Assembly (NCBI GenBank): GCA_023231475.1
Contig: JALJEE010000922.1
Span: 1 to 26,267 of the forward strand
Reading direction: 5' to 3'
Source of the DNA: Seison nebaliae
Taxonomy: Eukaryota > Rotifera > Pararotatoria > Seisonacea > Seisonidae
DNA length: 26,267 nt
In this document: piece after piece, positions 1 through 10,328 of the stretch
Layout of the letters: each line of letters begins with the position of its first letter
Position numbering within the stretch: position 1 is the stretch's first letter
Made by a program: the position numbers and the translations under genes
The notes under the pieces: model-generated
Databases searched by the model: none
Told to the model about the DNA's origin: nothing
The model's input: the letters and a program-made list of their open reading frames with translations, nothing else

Positions 1-875
1 ACTTACTTGATTCAGATAAGTCCTATTTGTTTATATAAGGAAAATGTTATTTAAGGAGAGAGAAAAAAAAATCGGAAATACGTTCCGTTTTATCAATTTT
101 TGGAAGAAAAGAGAAAGATCGGAAATACGTTCCGTTTACCGATATATCTAATATTTCGTCATGAGTGTTCGTGCTGTAGATTTATCTTTCTCTCTTCTTT
201 CTTTTTCTTTTTCTGTTGTTTTTTTTCTTTATGGACGTATACGTATTTACCGCCCGTTATTATTATTAACTATTATTATTACCCGGTTTATTACCGCCGG
301 TAAAGGGGTTTATTTAATTTAAATCATTTTTTATTTTATCCCTCATGGGAGTTTTCTTCACTTTTTGTGAGGAATAAATAATAATAGTAATAATAATAAA
401 TTTGAGAAGTGTAGGAAGATGAAAGAATTTTCATTGAGAAAACGATGAAGGAAATATGAGAAAAAAAAATTTTTTGAAAATTCAAATGGAATTCGCAGCT
501 TCATTATTTGGTAAAATTTTTGATTGATCGAAATTCCAGAGATATCTGCCTTGTTTTCTCCACTGCCTATTTCCCCAGAGAAGGATCGAAGATAATTGAA
601 AAGAAAATTGGAAAGGTCGAATAAATGAGTAGTACAACGATAGAAGTTAGTTCATCTTCAATTATCATTGATGGGGAAGGGGGAGAGTATGTTGGTGATT
701 GTGTGTGAGTGTGTATGTATGTGTGTGGTATGAGGGAGAAGATATTAAAGAGATGACATCTAATTAAGAGGAAATTAGAATAGAACTATCTAATTGAATC
801 AATTATGTTAACGAGGGGCAATTTCACTCATAATGTTCGTGCCAATTTGATGATTGAATTTGTCATTTGGAGAAA
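1..875. other. AT-rich non-coding DNA left of UROD
   Basis: No gene is supported here. The stretch holds a pyrimidine-rich block (about 181-235), ATT/AAT triplet runs (about 255-295 and 375-400), a GT-rich microsatellite (about 695-728) and a duplicated palindromic element listed separately. An ATG at 625 opens 26 codons and two bases that stop exactly at a consensus donor (GTGAGT at 705-710). It could be a first exon feeding the reading frame at 876, but no convincing acceptor in the right phase was found. Confidence 0.5.
71..137. repeat. Direct repeat of a 20-mer carrying a palindromic core
   Basis: The 20-mer atcggaaatacgttccgttt occurs at 71-90 and again at 118-137, 47 bases apart and identical. 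Its core is an inverted repeat, CGGAA-atacg-TTCCG. Two identical copies of a two-fold symmetric site suggest either a duplicated binding site for a dimeric protein or a small tandem duplication. This is read directly from the sequence; the function is unknown. Confidence 0.7.
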
Positions 876-1453
876 ATGGAGAAAATAAGTTCGAATAAAA
901 ATCATCCAGTTCCAGCCGTTCTTTCACGTCATGCTTCCATCCAAAGTGCCGCTAATCATCTCAATCATTATGTCATCGAACCAATTTACAATACGTTTTC
1001 GATGCATGATGAATCATTACTTATTAGTGAATTAAATCGTCGTTCCTGTTTCATAGGAGTTGATGATGAGATTGAGAATAATCTCTCATTAACAAAAAAT
1101 GAGAATGAACGTCAAGGAAAATTTGGGGAAGGTGATCGATTTTTATTGAAACTCAATCGGGAAAGTTTCTTTCACTTCTCCCAATTCTATTCGATGTCAG
1201 TCTGATAGAGGATGGAGATCTATCGAGAGAAGATAATCCATTAGGATTTATTGAAACGGAAACTCCAATTGAAATTGGTGCATTGAGTGATGAATTCATT
1301 TATTCTCAACGACAACGCAAGTCGATGAATGAGAATCATTTACGACAACGTCGTCATTCATTATATGTTCCCGTCATTATGAATACATTCCGTCTATCTC
1401 CCAAAAAATCCAATTATCGACCAGTCGAAATCGCTAATCCATTATCGGATGAT
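876..1453 (+). CDS. Possible N-terminal extension of UROD, or a small separate gene
   Basis: An ATG at 876 opens a 109-codon frame ending with TGA at 1203-1205. A second frame, open to 1453, runs in phase into the first recognisable UROD exon across the intron 1454-1500. Joining 876-1131 to 1209-1453 with a GT-AG intron (1132-1208, 77 nt) keeps one frame and would add about 167 residues before UROD. The predicted peptide is polar, rich in Asn, Ser, Arg and Glu, and contains an RRHS basophilic-kinase-like site. I do not recognise it, and UROD proteins do not normally carry such an extension. The donor (gtgatc) and acceptor (ctgatag) are weak. The alternatives are a separate 109-aa ORF or a short UROD leader starting at 1325 or 1379. 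Confidence 0.35.
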
Positions 1454-2811
1454 GTAACATATATTTTTCTTTTGAAATATTCTCATTTCTAATTTTATAG
1501 GAATTTCCAGTTCTCAAGAACAACATCATTTTGCGGGCGGTACGAGGAGAACCTGTCGATCGTGTACCAGTATGGATTATGAGACAAGCTGGTCGTTATT
1601 TATCCGAATTCCGCGAATTAAGAAAGAAGCATTCATTCTTTGATATTTGTCGCAATCCACAATTAGCATGTAAAGTAACAATGATGCCATTGGCTCGATT
1701 CGATTTGGATGCGGCAATCATATTCAGTGATATTCTCGTCGTTCCTCAAGCATTAGGAATGGAAATTCAAATGGTGAGTGGAGAAGTTAGTTTCAATATA
1801 ATTCTTCAAATTTATTCAATTCTTTTCTTCTTTCAATATTTCTCTCTGAATCATTCAAAAAATTAAAGGGACCAGTTTTTGTCGATCCATTAATAATTCC
1901 AGAAGATATGCAAAAATTAAATAAAACGGTGGATGTAAAAGAAGAATTATCTTATGTCTATGATGCAATTAGATTGACGAGACATACATTAGAAGGTCGA
2001 GTTCCATTAATCGGTTTTGGTGGTGGACCGGTTTATTTTCCGTTCGTTAATTTCATAACATTTCATCGAATATAGTGGACATTAATGGGATATATGATCG
2101 AGGGAAAGAGTATGAGTCCAATTTCACATAAAGCACGTGCTTGGCTCTACCGATATGCAGAGGAGAGTCATGATTTATTGAAACTTATAACAAATGTTCT
2201 CGTCGAGTTTCTCGTTCAACAAGTTGCAGCTGGTGCTCAAATGTTACAAGTATTTGAATCTCATGCTGGATTATTGGATTTCCAACAATTTTTACGATTT
2301 TCATTACCATATCTTCGAATCATTCCGAAGAAAGTAAAAGAACGTCTTCGAGAAATGAATGTAGCCGCTGTTCCAATGGTTTCTCTCTCATCCAATTTAT
2401 TCTTCATCATCACTTTCTCTCTCTAGATCTTATTTGCACGTGGAGCTCATTTCGCTACTGATGAGATAATTTCTTGCGGTTATGATGTCATTAGTTTAGA
2501 TTGGACGATGAAAGGAAAAGAAATCCGAAGAAAAGTACCCACCAACGTCACTTTACAAGGCAATATGGATCCATGTGCTTTATTAGCACCTCAAGTTTAT
2601 TCGAATGTTTTCTTTAGTTTAATCCATTTTTACGTAGGATGAATTACTACGAATTGTTCGTGAAATGTTGAATGTTTTCGGTGTAAAAAATTATATCGCC
2701 AATTTGGGTCACGGAATATTTCCAGATACGGAAATTGCAAATGTCGAAGCTTTCGTCAACGAAGTTCATCGAGCATCCGAAGAAATGATTAAAAAAGAAA
2801 GATTAAATTGA
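1325..2811 (+). CDS. UROD: Uroporphyrinogen decarboxylase (haem synthesis)
   Basis: UROD removes four carboxyl groups from uroporphyrinogen III to give coproporphyrinogen III in the cytosol, the fifth step of haem synthesis. Exons are 1325-1453, 1501-1773, 1869-2030, 2076-2378, 2427-2594 and 2638-2811, with introns of 47, 95, 45, 48 and 43 nt. The core from 1501 gives 359 residues, matching the family from its FPxLKN start to the end. Visible signatures are MRQAGRYL (substrate-binding Arg), [13 protein letters not shown] (catalytic Asp), [24 protein letters not shown] and IANLGHG (active-site His). No key residue is missing. The start is uncertain: 1325 is the first in-frame ATG of its exon and gives 402 aa, 1379 gives 384 aa, and a longer form is possible (see 876-1453). 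A poly(A) signal lies at 2880-2885. Ticks are known to have lost the early haem pathway, so an intact UROD argues against a tick. Confidence 0.93.
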
Positions 2812-3394
2812 AAGTTTTCAAATCTATTGAAAGTATAGTCTTATTAACTGTTTCGTTTTTAACAAATTTTGTTTTCCATAATAAAATTATAATTTATTAA
2901 GTTTAATGAAATGATTTCTCCAAACTTTAATTCTCCTTTTTAATATTCTGTTTTCCATTTATAAAAAAAATTAAATGAATATATGAGGAATCGTCCTTTT
3001 TCTCATTATAAACATTAACTAGTTTCATATTTTAGAGAAGAAACTATTTGTTAACTAAATATCTTATAAATATCTTAAATTTTTCATTGATCTATACTCA
3101 TTGATGATATATCATTTTTTTTTAAATTAGATTAATTTGTGTAAATTTATTTAACGATATAAATAACTTGTATCTTTATAGATTTCTAATAACATTTCTA
3201 CTAATCCAATTTTAGCTTGATCTCAATTTGATGTTGAGAATTTAAAACGTTTCCTACTGATTCATTCATCGAAAATTAACAAGATTCATCGATAAAAAAT
3301 TGTTTTATACTCGGATTAGGATTGATGATGAATGGAAACAAACTCAAATTCATAATTAAATTTAATTAACATTAATCCAATTAAAATAAATAAA
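2812..3394. other. Convergent intergenic region, UROD / Tctex1 gene
   Basis: AT-rich 3' flank of two genes that run toward each other. It holds the UROD poly(A) signal (AATAAA at 2880-2885). I see no further gene or structured repeat. Confidence 0.6.
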
Positions 3395-3895
3395 TCATTC
3401 TTGATAACTAGCAATAATTTGTAGAAGGATTACCAAATTTTGTCCTTCTTTCTTGTATGTCAGAAAACTGTCAGTATTCGTTCGGATTAAAGCATTAGAA
3501 GCTAAATCGATATGTTGACCTTGTCTTTCTACAACCACCAAATTGATGAGATATTTATATCGTTCAATGGAAAGTGACTTTAATCGTTCGCGCATATCAT
3601 CGACAAATTGATGCGAATGATTCTCATTCATCCATTCCATATATTTCATGTTGTAATTGGGGAAATATTTGAGGATGAGTTGAGATAAGATGGAACTGAT
3701 CGTTTCCACTTTTGGACGAATCAACGGTGCTAGTTGATAAGTATTCTTCACTTTCTTCAATTGTGAATGACTGATAGGCGACGTGAGTTGAAGTAGTCGA
3801 AGTTTATAACGTAAACTTCTTTTTCGTTTCCATAAATTATGTTTTTTTGTATTAGGGAATGGAATGTCACCGTTTGGATTTGTTGATAAATTCAT
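3395..3895 (-). CDS. Tctex1-family dynein light chain
   Basis: A single-exon gene of 166 aa. The C-terminal ~115 residues form a Tctex1 domain, seen in the order RPKVETISSILSQLIL (helix), the MRERLKSLSIERYKYLINL helix-strand, then the VVVERQGQHIDLASNALIR and DSFLTYKKEGQNLVILLQ strands. This matches Tctex1-domain proteins (TCTEX1D1/TCTEX1D2, now DYNLT5/DYNLT2B). They are accessory light chains of cytoplasmic or ciliary dynein that dimerise and bind the intermediate chain. The first ~50 residues are basic and low in similarity, as in the longer TCTEX1D members. The start is the first ATG (3893-3895). The usual C-terminal aromatic strand is short (LLQIIASYQE), so the exact subfamily is open. It is convergent with UROD. 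Confidence 0.82.
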   Translation of the reverse strand: MNLSTNPNGDIPFPNTKKHNLWKRKRSLRYKLRLLQLTSPISHSQLKKVKNTYQLAPLIRPKVETISSILSQLILKYFPNYNMKYMEWMNENHSHQFVDDMRERLKSLSIERYKYLINLVVVERQGQHIDLASNALIRTNTDSFLTYKKEGQNLVILLQIIASYQE

Positions 3896-5427
3896 CGTGG
3901 AGAAAAGTCGAGTTAATTGTGAAAGGGAATGAGATAGAGAATGACGAGGAAGTCAGATGATGAGAGATGGAATATCAATTTAATAAATGATCCTCATCAT
4001 TCCTCATTGTTGCCATGACAAACGATTCACATGTTCATGGGGAAAGTTAATTGTTACACTTTGTCAGCTTTAAGTGAGGAATATCTCGAATTTCTGAGAG
4101 GATGGTCTTCTTTTCTAACTTGTTAGTGATTTATCAAATATATAGACTTGATATTATGGAGATTTCATGAAGTGTTAAGAGGAAAAAAGGAAGAATGTAA
4201 ATAAGCAATTTATTTGGTGACTAGACAAGATGATGATGTCGATTCAAACAGATCGATATCCATTTTTAAGGATACTGCATGTATTAATGTGTGCTTTTGT
4301 GTAGCAACTGGTGTATGTCGAGTGGGGAGGAGAAGGAGGGGGAGGTTGTGTGTTATTTGGTAGTAAACGGATGTTTTGTGATTAGAAAAAGAATAAATAA
4401 AATGTAGGGGAAACTCAAAATAAAATGATAAAGATGAATAATATACTTCGTTGAGGAGTTGGATGCAAATGACTATTCAATCCAAACAGAAAAATGGTCG
4501 ACCAATCTATTCAAAAGAATAGGAAGAATCAATTGAAGAATTCGAGGAAACTAATCAACAATACATGTGAGAAAAATGACTAAATGTGAATCAAATGGAT
4601 TTCTTTCAATTTCATAAATGTTTTTTTCTAGATGAAAATTTAGAGAATTTCATTGTTAGTTTTCTTTTTCAATTATCTTTCTTTACGAATCGTTATTTCT
4701 ATTGTTGTTGGTATTGTTGTTGTTGTTATCGTCGTTGTCGTTGTCTGACAATGATGAATTTGAGAAGAATTATTGGTGTGATCGTTTGTTTAAGAGAGAA
4801 TTAGTTGTTTTTGTTGTTGAGTCGATCGTAATTGCATATGATGAGTAAGTAAATAAATTAATTCGGAAATTGTTTAAAAGAGTGAGAAGAGAGTTCGCCC
4901 GACTAAACGACGAATGGAAAATGGACAGATTGACTGAACGAAATTCCAGAATTGATGAGAATGAAGTGAAATGAATGAGAATAAAGAGAATAGTTCATCC
5001 ATCTCCCAACTGAGAGATGTGAACTGTCGGACACGGGAACTTATGTAGAAAATGATGATACAAACTAATTTACAGGAAGAATATAAAACTTCAAATTAAG
5101 ATTATAACATGAATGCACATAATATCCAACAGTCTCAACGTTGGAGACAAGTCGAACATTCTGACGGGAACTCTTTGTTGATTACGAACGCACATTACCT
5201 AAAAAACATAAAGACAACTGTATCTTGGGAATAGTACGCACACGCACTTTCACACAGACGGGCAAATATATGTGCTCGCCACCAACTTTACACACACGCG
5301 TTCACACGCTCAGATACACACACACACACACCCACAGGTTCTTTAAAAGTTATTAAATGAAATAATCGGTCATTCTCGAACGATAAAGGCGACATTTCCG
5401 ATGGACATCATTTTCTTTCACAATTCT
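3896..5427. other. Intergenic DNA between the Tctex1 gene and Rab3
   Basis: About 1.5 kb without a supported gene; much of it may be the 3' UTR of Rab3 (minus strand). It contains GTT/GTC triplet runs at about 4700-4745, a purine-rich patch near 4322-4345, and a CA repeat at about 5315-5333 within a longer CA/CAC-rich stretch (5225-5335). No conserved protein is visible in any frame. Confidence 0.55.
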
Positions 5428-6153
5428 TCAACATTGTTGACATTTGTTCGCTAACGGATTCTGTCCACCGACGCCTGGTAATGATCGTCCATTTGCATGC
5501 ATATCGACTCCCGATATATTTCCACCAGCATTGTTCGTCATACCTGATTGAGTTCCATCGTTTCCCATCGCTTCATTATCCATATTCTCTTTCACTTTCT
5601 CACATATTATATCCACCAATCTCTCAAACACTTCCTTCACATTGATATTCTCTTTGGCTGACGCTTCGAAAAATTCGAGTCCTAACTGATCAGCTAAACG
5701 TTTTCCTCTTTCCGTCGTGATAACTCGTTCATCTTCCAAGTCACATTTATTCCCCACCAGAACTACTTGCGCATTATCCCATGAATACATTTTGATTTGA
5801 GTGCACCAATCCTGCACGGCATTAAACGATTCCTCATTCGTTATGTCATACATCAAAATGAAACCCATAGCGCCTCGATAATACGCCGTTGTTATCGTTC
5901 TGTAACGTTCCTGTCCAGCTGTATCCCAAATTTGAAGTTTAACTCGTTTATCTTGACGGAAAACCGTTTTCACTTTGAAATCAATACCGACCGTACTGAC
6001 AAATGTCGAAGTGAATGAATCATCAGCATAACGGAAGAGAAATGATGTCTTCCCTACAGAACTATTACCGATGATTAATTGTTTGAACATATAATCGAAA
6101 TTTTGGTCGGCTGCATCTTTCGATTTCTTCCCATCACCAGCACTGTATGCCAT
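5428..6153 (-). CDS. Rab3: Rab3 small GTPase (synaptic vesicle exocytosis)
   Basis: An intronless 241-aa Rab. Rab3 sits on synaptic and secretory vesicles and, in the GTP form, recruits RIM and rabphilin to control docking and regulated release. Visible motifs are the P-loop GNSSVGKTS (29-37), switch I around [11 protein letters not shown] (50-60), WDTAGQE with Gln81 (76-82), NKCD (135-138) and the SAK motif. The numbering matches vertebrate Rab3A through these motifs. [20 protein letters not shown] and [14 protein letters not shown] are typical of Rab3. The C-terminal hypervariable region is Gly/Asn-rich and about 20 residues longer than in Rab3A. The protein ends in KCQQC, so the two terminal Cys are separated by two residues instead of the usual Rab3 CxC. 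The start ATG is the first in frame, with a typical N-terminus. Confidence 0.95.
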   Translation of the reverse strand: MAYSAGDGKKSKDAADQNFDYMFKQLIIGNSSVGKTSFLFRYADDSFTSTFVSTVGIDFKVKTVFRQDKRVKLQIWDTAGQERYRTITTAYYRGAMGFILMYDITNEESFNAVQDWCTQIKMYSWDNAQVVLVGNKCDLEDERVITTERGKRLADQLGLEFFEASAKENINVKEVFERLVDIICEKVKENMDNEAMGNDGTQSGMTNNAGGNISGVDMHANGRSLPGVGGQNPLANKCQQC

Positions 6154-8981
6154 TTGTAGTGTGAGATGTTCGATTTGAGTGTGGCGATTAGAGTGATTAA
6201 ATATTGAGGTTTTTTAATTAGCTTCGATAAGAATGATTATTTTATTATTCCGATTGAAGAACCATCAAAATTTCCATCTATCGAATTACTGTGAAATTGA
6301 CGAAGAAATGTTTGGTGTCCCCACTACACTTCCCGACTACGAGTCTTCAATCTAAACTATTTTATACAAAAATAAATAATCTTCTATTTGTCAACACGAT
6401 AAACTGATTCATATGAGTTCTTTTTTCTTCTCTATATCTTTTTGACGTGTGCACATGTAAATTATTGGAGGGAAAAAGAGAGATAAGAAAAAGAATTCAT
6501 TTTAAAATTCAAATCAATTCCAGCTCATGTTTCATGAATGAATGGAAGAAGAGCGAATAGTGTTAATTACGTGAACGGAAATATTATTAGTTTTTTTTTG
6601 TGTGTGGAAACATAGCCATCATCATACTAATGATAATTGAGGTCAGAAATGATGAAGGTTAGAGATCGGAGTAATGTGGAAATCTTTTGAAATTTCCAAT
6701 AAAATTCTCTTTGGAACTTCATCTTTCATTAACTTATTCATCCATTCTCCATTCCTATCTCTTGATACGAATTGACATATGGAACTTTTAATGGAATTAA
6801 AATTGTTTCCCATTTCCATTCATCTTCTCAATAGTAACACATCGGAGAGAGTAAGGTGATAGAGAATGAGATAATATGTGCGTGAAACAAGGAAACGTTG
6901 AAATTTATGAAATTTCAGTAGTATGAGAGACATTCTCTAATCGATTGGTAAAGGACGTCGGTTATGTTGAATAGATAATTTGGGAATTTTCCAATCTTCA
7001 AATCAGGAAAAGTTTCCCGAAAGGAGAATTGTCGAACACATATCACAATTTTACGTAATATGCCTCTAAATATCGCTCCACTCAACATGGAATGGAAGAG
7101 AATATGGAGTATATCTTCCATATCTGTGCACATTCCGATATGTACGTCCTTCTGTACGTATATCTAATCATCGATGTCTCTATGTATCTGTCTCAGGGTG
7201 TTTGTGTGAAGGAACAGTAGTGACAAGATGTAAGATGACAAATTTATTTGTCCTAGATGTATGTGTCCTACATGCACAAAGGTATGATGAATATGTAAAA
7301 ATAAATTGGACAATTATTTTTTTATGTTCACTCATTCACTCTCTCCTTTTCCATTTAGTATGAGGGAGAACGTATAAAGATTCCTTCCTCCTCCCTATGT
7401 CATTGGAGTAGTGTGCGCATGCTCCAACATCTACGAACAATGAGAAATGCACTAGATGTCGCTAAGTCTCCATTGGAATCGATTGGTATGTATATGTAGT
7501 GGGATAGTGTGCAGGAAATATGGGAGACATGTATAGGATAAGTAGAAGCTGAATAATAGATAAGGAGAGTCAATTCCTTCCTAATAAATAAAGAGCTGAT
7601 AATGAATTGGAGTGTATTTGGGAAGACTTCACTTCACAATATTTCACTTTCTACACACACATACACACACAGAGACACATTGCACAAAGCACAATATTAC
7701 ATAGATTTGCATATGTAAAAAAAATTATTGTGTTGAATTGAATAATTCATTTCACATTCATTTCTACACAATCATCTCCATAGAAATGTAATTTCCAATT
7801 ATTTTTGATTCGAAAGATTTGTCTCCTCGCAATAAAATTTTCTGACGCAATTCTCTTCCACGACGCGAAAAAGAGAAAAATGAAATTAGATGACGAATCA
7901 CATAAGACGAACACAAATGGATGATGAGCACGATAAAAAGTATTCGTTGGAAAGTGATGGTGGAAGAAGCAGTAAAATGGAGAATTTTAATTTCCTGCTT
8001 TCCTATTTTTTGTAACTCTGTCCCATTTCAAGACTGACCGTAAAAGTACCAGGTAATTTAGTTCGATAGAGACACATAGAGAAAGGAGAATCGAGAGATA
8101 AACAGAGACTAATATCATCATCATCATCATCATCAACATACGTGAACTATAAAGAATATGTTGTGTTGAATTGACAAATTCTTATTGTGTGTGAGACCTC
8201 TCGACTATGTCCTGATTAGACACGATATATGTAACCTTCTTCCCGCTAACCATCGACAGAGGAAGAAAAGAGAGAAAGAAGATGGAAATAAAAAAAATAT
8301 TTATCGATAACTCTAATCATCAGAACAATGATGAGGACAACAACAACAACAACAACAATAACAATAGTAGCATCAATAATATTATCGAATTCATTGTGTC
8401 AATGAAATTAGAAGTGCGTTCTTCCTTTCCAATTTGTTTTTATTCAGTTCCTCATATTTCTCTTTCTGTGTCTCTCCTTATCGCTCTGTCTGTTCGATCG
8501 ATCCAAAGAAAGCTTTGCAATCCAAATTGTGCTTGAACCCCAGATGTCCTTTCCTCTATTCTCCTCCCAAGTTAATGTGGAATTCATTCAATCCACTGTT
8601 ATAGAGTTGTTGTTCATTCCAAAAATATTCACATTCTCCATCTCTGGTAGTTCAAAAAACGAATTAAACTTCCACATACCCTCCATCCTCCTTCCCCAAA
8701 TTTCAATTGAATATGCATACATTCGTTAATGAAAGAATCAATTTCAATAATAACATTCATAAAAAAAATGTATGAATTGAGTGGAAATTCCATTTATTTC
8801 CACTTAATATTTTCCATTAAGGAATAAAAGTTTTATGCATAAAACGATCAATTTCACAATCGTCCACACTATGCACATAAAGTGCACACACCGAATGCCC
8901 ATTAAGAATTAAATTTATTCTCATGAGACAAACTGGTCATATTGAATAAGGAAATTTTATTAATAAACATCTCATTCAATC
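6154..8981. other. Long gene-poor stretch upstream of Rab3
   Basis: About 2.8 kb without a supported protein. It carries an NRF-1-like box (TGCGCATGC, 7414-7422) just before a short ATG-initiated frame (7440-7485) that ends at a GTATGT donor. It also holds a CA-rich stretch (about 7652-7672), an ATC triplet run (about 8117-8136) and a CAA/AAT run (about 8337-8375). It probably includes the Rab3 promoter and possible 5' UTR exons. Reading frames here are low-complexity or short and show no family resemblance. Confidence 0.5.
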
Positions 8982-9497
8982 TCAATATCGTCGTCTTCCT
9001 TCCTTCTCCACTCGATAGTCAGCCGTACGAGCTCTCAAACTTTGTTCGCGAAGTCGTTCCATCTCTTCATGCTGAATAATCAGAATTCTTTCTTCTCCTC
9101 TTACATAACATTGCACTAATTGAATGAGCAAGCAGATGCATGAGAACAAGAGAACCAGAGCTATAAACAATTGAACTCGGACGAATAAGATTGGCGAGGA
9201 AAAGCGAACCTGCAAAATATGAAAGAAAATTAGAAATCTCGTCAATTTCATTTGATCGATCGTGAATATAAATGTGGTAATTATTTGATTTCTCTGTAAT
9301 ATGTCCGATATCCTCATACAATTCGTTCAGATATTCTTCCGCTCTCATATCTCAAATTGATCAGACAGATATTGATTCATCAAATTATCTTCCACTTCAT
9401 ACAACTCCAATTGCCCACTGACTAATACCTTCACCAAACTAGCCACACAATATAATGTTATCAAAATGAATATGGCAACTGGAATCGGATGAAACAT
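8982..9497 (-). CDS. Possible small two-helix membrane protein
   Basis: Unrecognised gene candidate. On the minus strand an ATG at 9497 starts 23 codons containing a hydrophobic helix (PVAIFILITLYCVASLVK). They end at a GT donor (9428). After a 219-nt intron with a strong acceptor (TATTTTGCAG, at 9210), an exon of 75 codons (9209-8982) has a second hydrophobic helix (VQLFIALVLLFSCICLLIQL). A long charged tail follows, rich in Arg and Glu. The spliced product would be 98 aa with two membrane helices and a cytosolic amphipathic tail. Without splicing, the first frame gives a 50-aa single-helix peptide (to LSDQFEI). The two helix-plus-tail halves look loosely alike, so alternative second exons are possible. 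No family was identified. Confidence 0.4.
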
Positions 9498-10328
9498 TCT
9501 CCATAAATTTCAATACAAAATTAACTTGCAGTTATCAGAGCCGTATCATAAATTAGCGACGATTGGTTCGGTAATATGATGTCGATAAAAATTGAAGAAT
9601 CGTGCGTCATTATCTAAGTTCATTCACACGATTTTACTTAAATAAATTAAATTTCTTCTTCACCAAACGACTGACGTCATAACTTTTTTTACTTCTCACA
9701 GTCGTCAAGTTACAATGAATTTCAGTTCCTCTATTAATCTTATCACCCGTTACCATTGTCAATTTACGATGATTCTTTCTTATTTCTAATTTCATCACTG
9801 CTTCAGGTTCGGTAGAATTAAACTCAATCCATTCTGACTATAATTATTGAAGTTCTCTACCGTTCACTTGTTCTCTTCATGTTCAAATTATATTCAAAAT
9901 TTTAATAATTTCTTTTATTATACAAATTTTAATATAAATTAAAGATAAATACCTATCCGACCATTTCAAGCTTATAGATTGTAGTGTATTAGATATAGAT
10001 TGAAAATTAATTATAATTTGAAAAATGTTTCATACCCAAAGCTTTATCGTTATGAAAAATTATAAATGATTAAATTCCATTCAACTTCACATTTGAATGA
10101 ATTGATTTAGAATATCAAATTATACCAGCATTGCATTGACAGTTATAGACAACCATCAGTTTGTTGTGTAATAATTGTTCATAAAGGTAATATAGAACTA
10201 TATATTTTATTCATTCCTTCCAATTGTTCATTGAACACGATAATCAACAACATCATTCATCGCACAATTGAAAAATATAAAATATTCCAATTCCTCTCAA
10301 ATTCCTCTCAATTTCAAACAAAATTCTT
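9498..10328. other. Divergent upstream region of the membrane-protein candidate and LIG4
   Basis: About 830 bases, very AT-rich, between minus-strand and plus-strand starts. It contains a consensus CRE/ATF octamer TGACGTCA (9672-9679). A TATA-like TATAAAATA (10276-10284) lies about 50 bases before the LIG4 ATG. A tandem duplication of attcctctcaa sits in the LIG4 leader (about 10292-10313). No coding signal is seen. Confidence 0.45.

Noticed and set aside
100-303. Open frame of 67 codons on +
   Set aside because: Composed of Phe, Tyr and Ile runs from T-rich and ATT-repeat DNA; no protein-like pattern.
4586-4804. Open frame of 72 codons on +
   Set aside because: It arises from GTT/GTC triplet repeats read as Cys/Tyr runs, in the probable 3' flank of Rab3.
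8282-8729. Two overlapping frames on + with a poly-Asn run
   Set aside because: Low-complexity triplet repeat followed by Ser/Leu-rich pyrimidine DNA; no domain and no splice support.
9067-9348. Minus-strand frame of 93 codons overlapping the membrane-protein candidate
   Set aside because: Its first half coincides with the proposed intron and its second half is the wrong frame for the hydrophobic exon.
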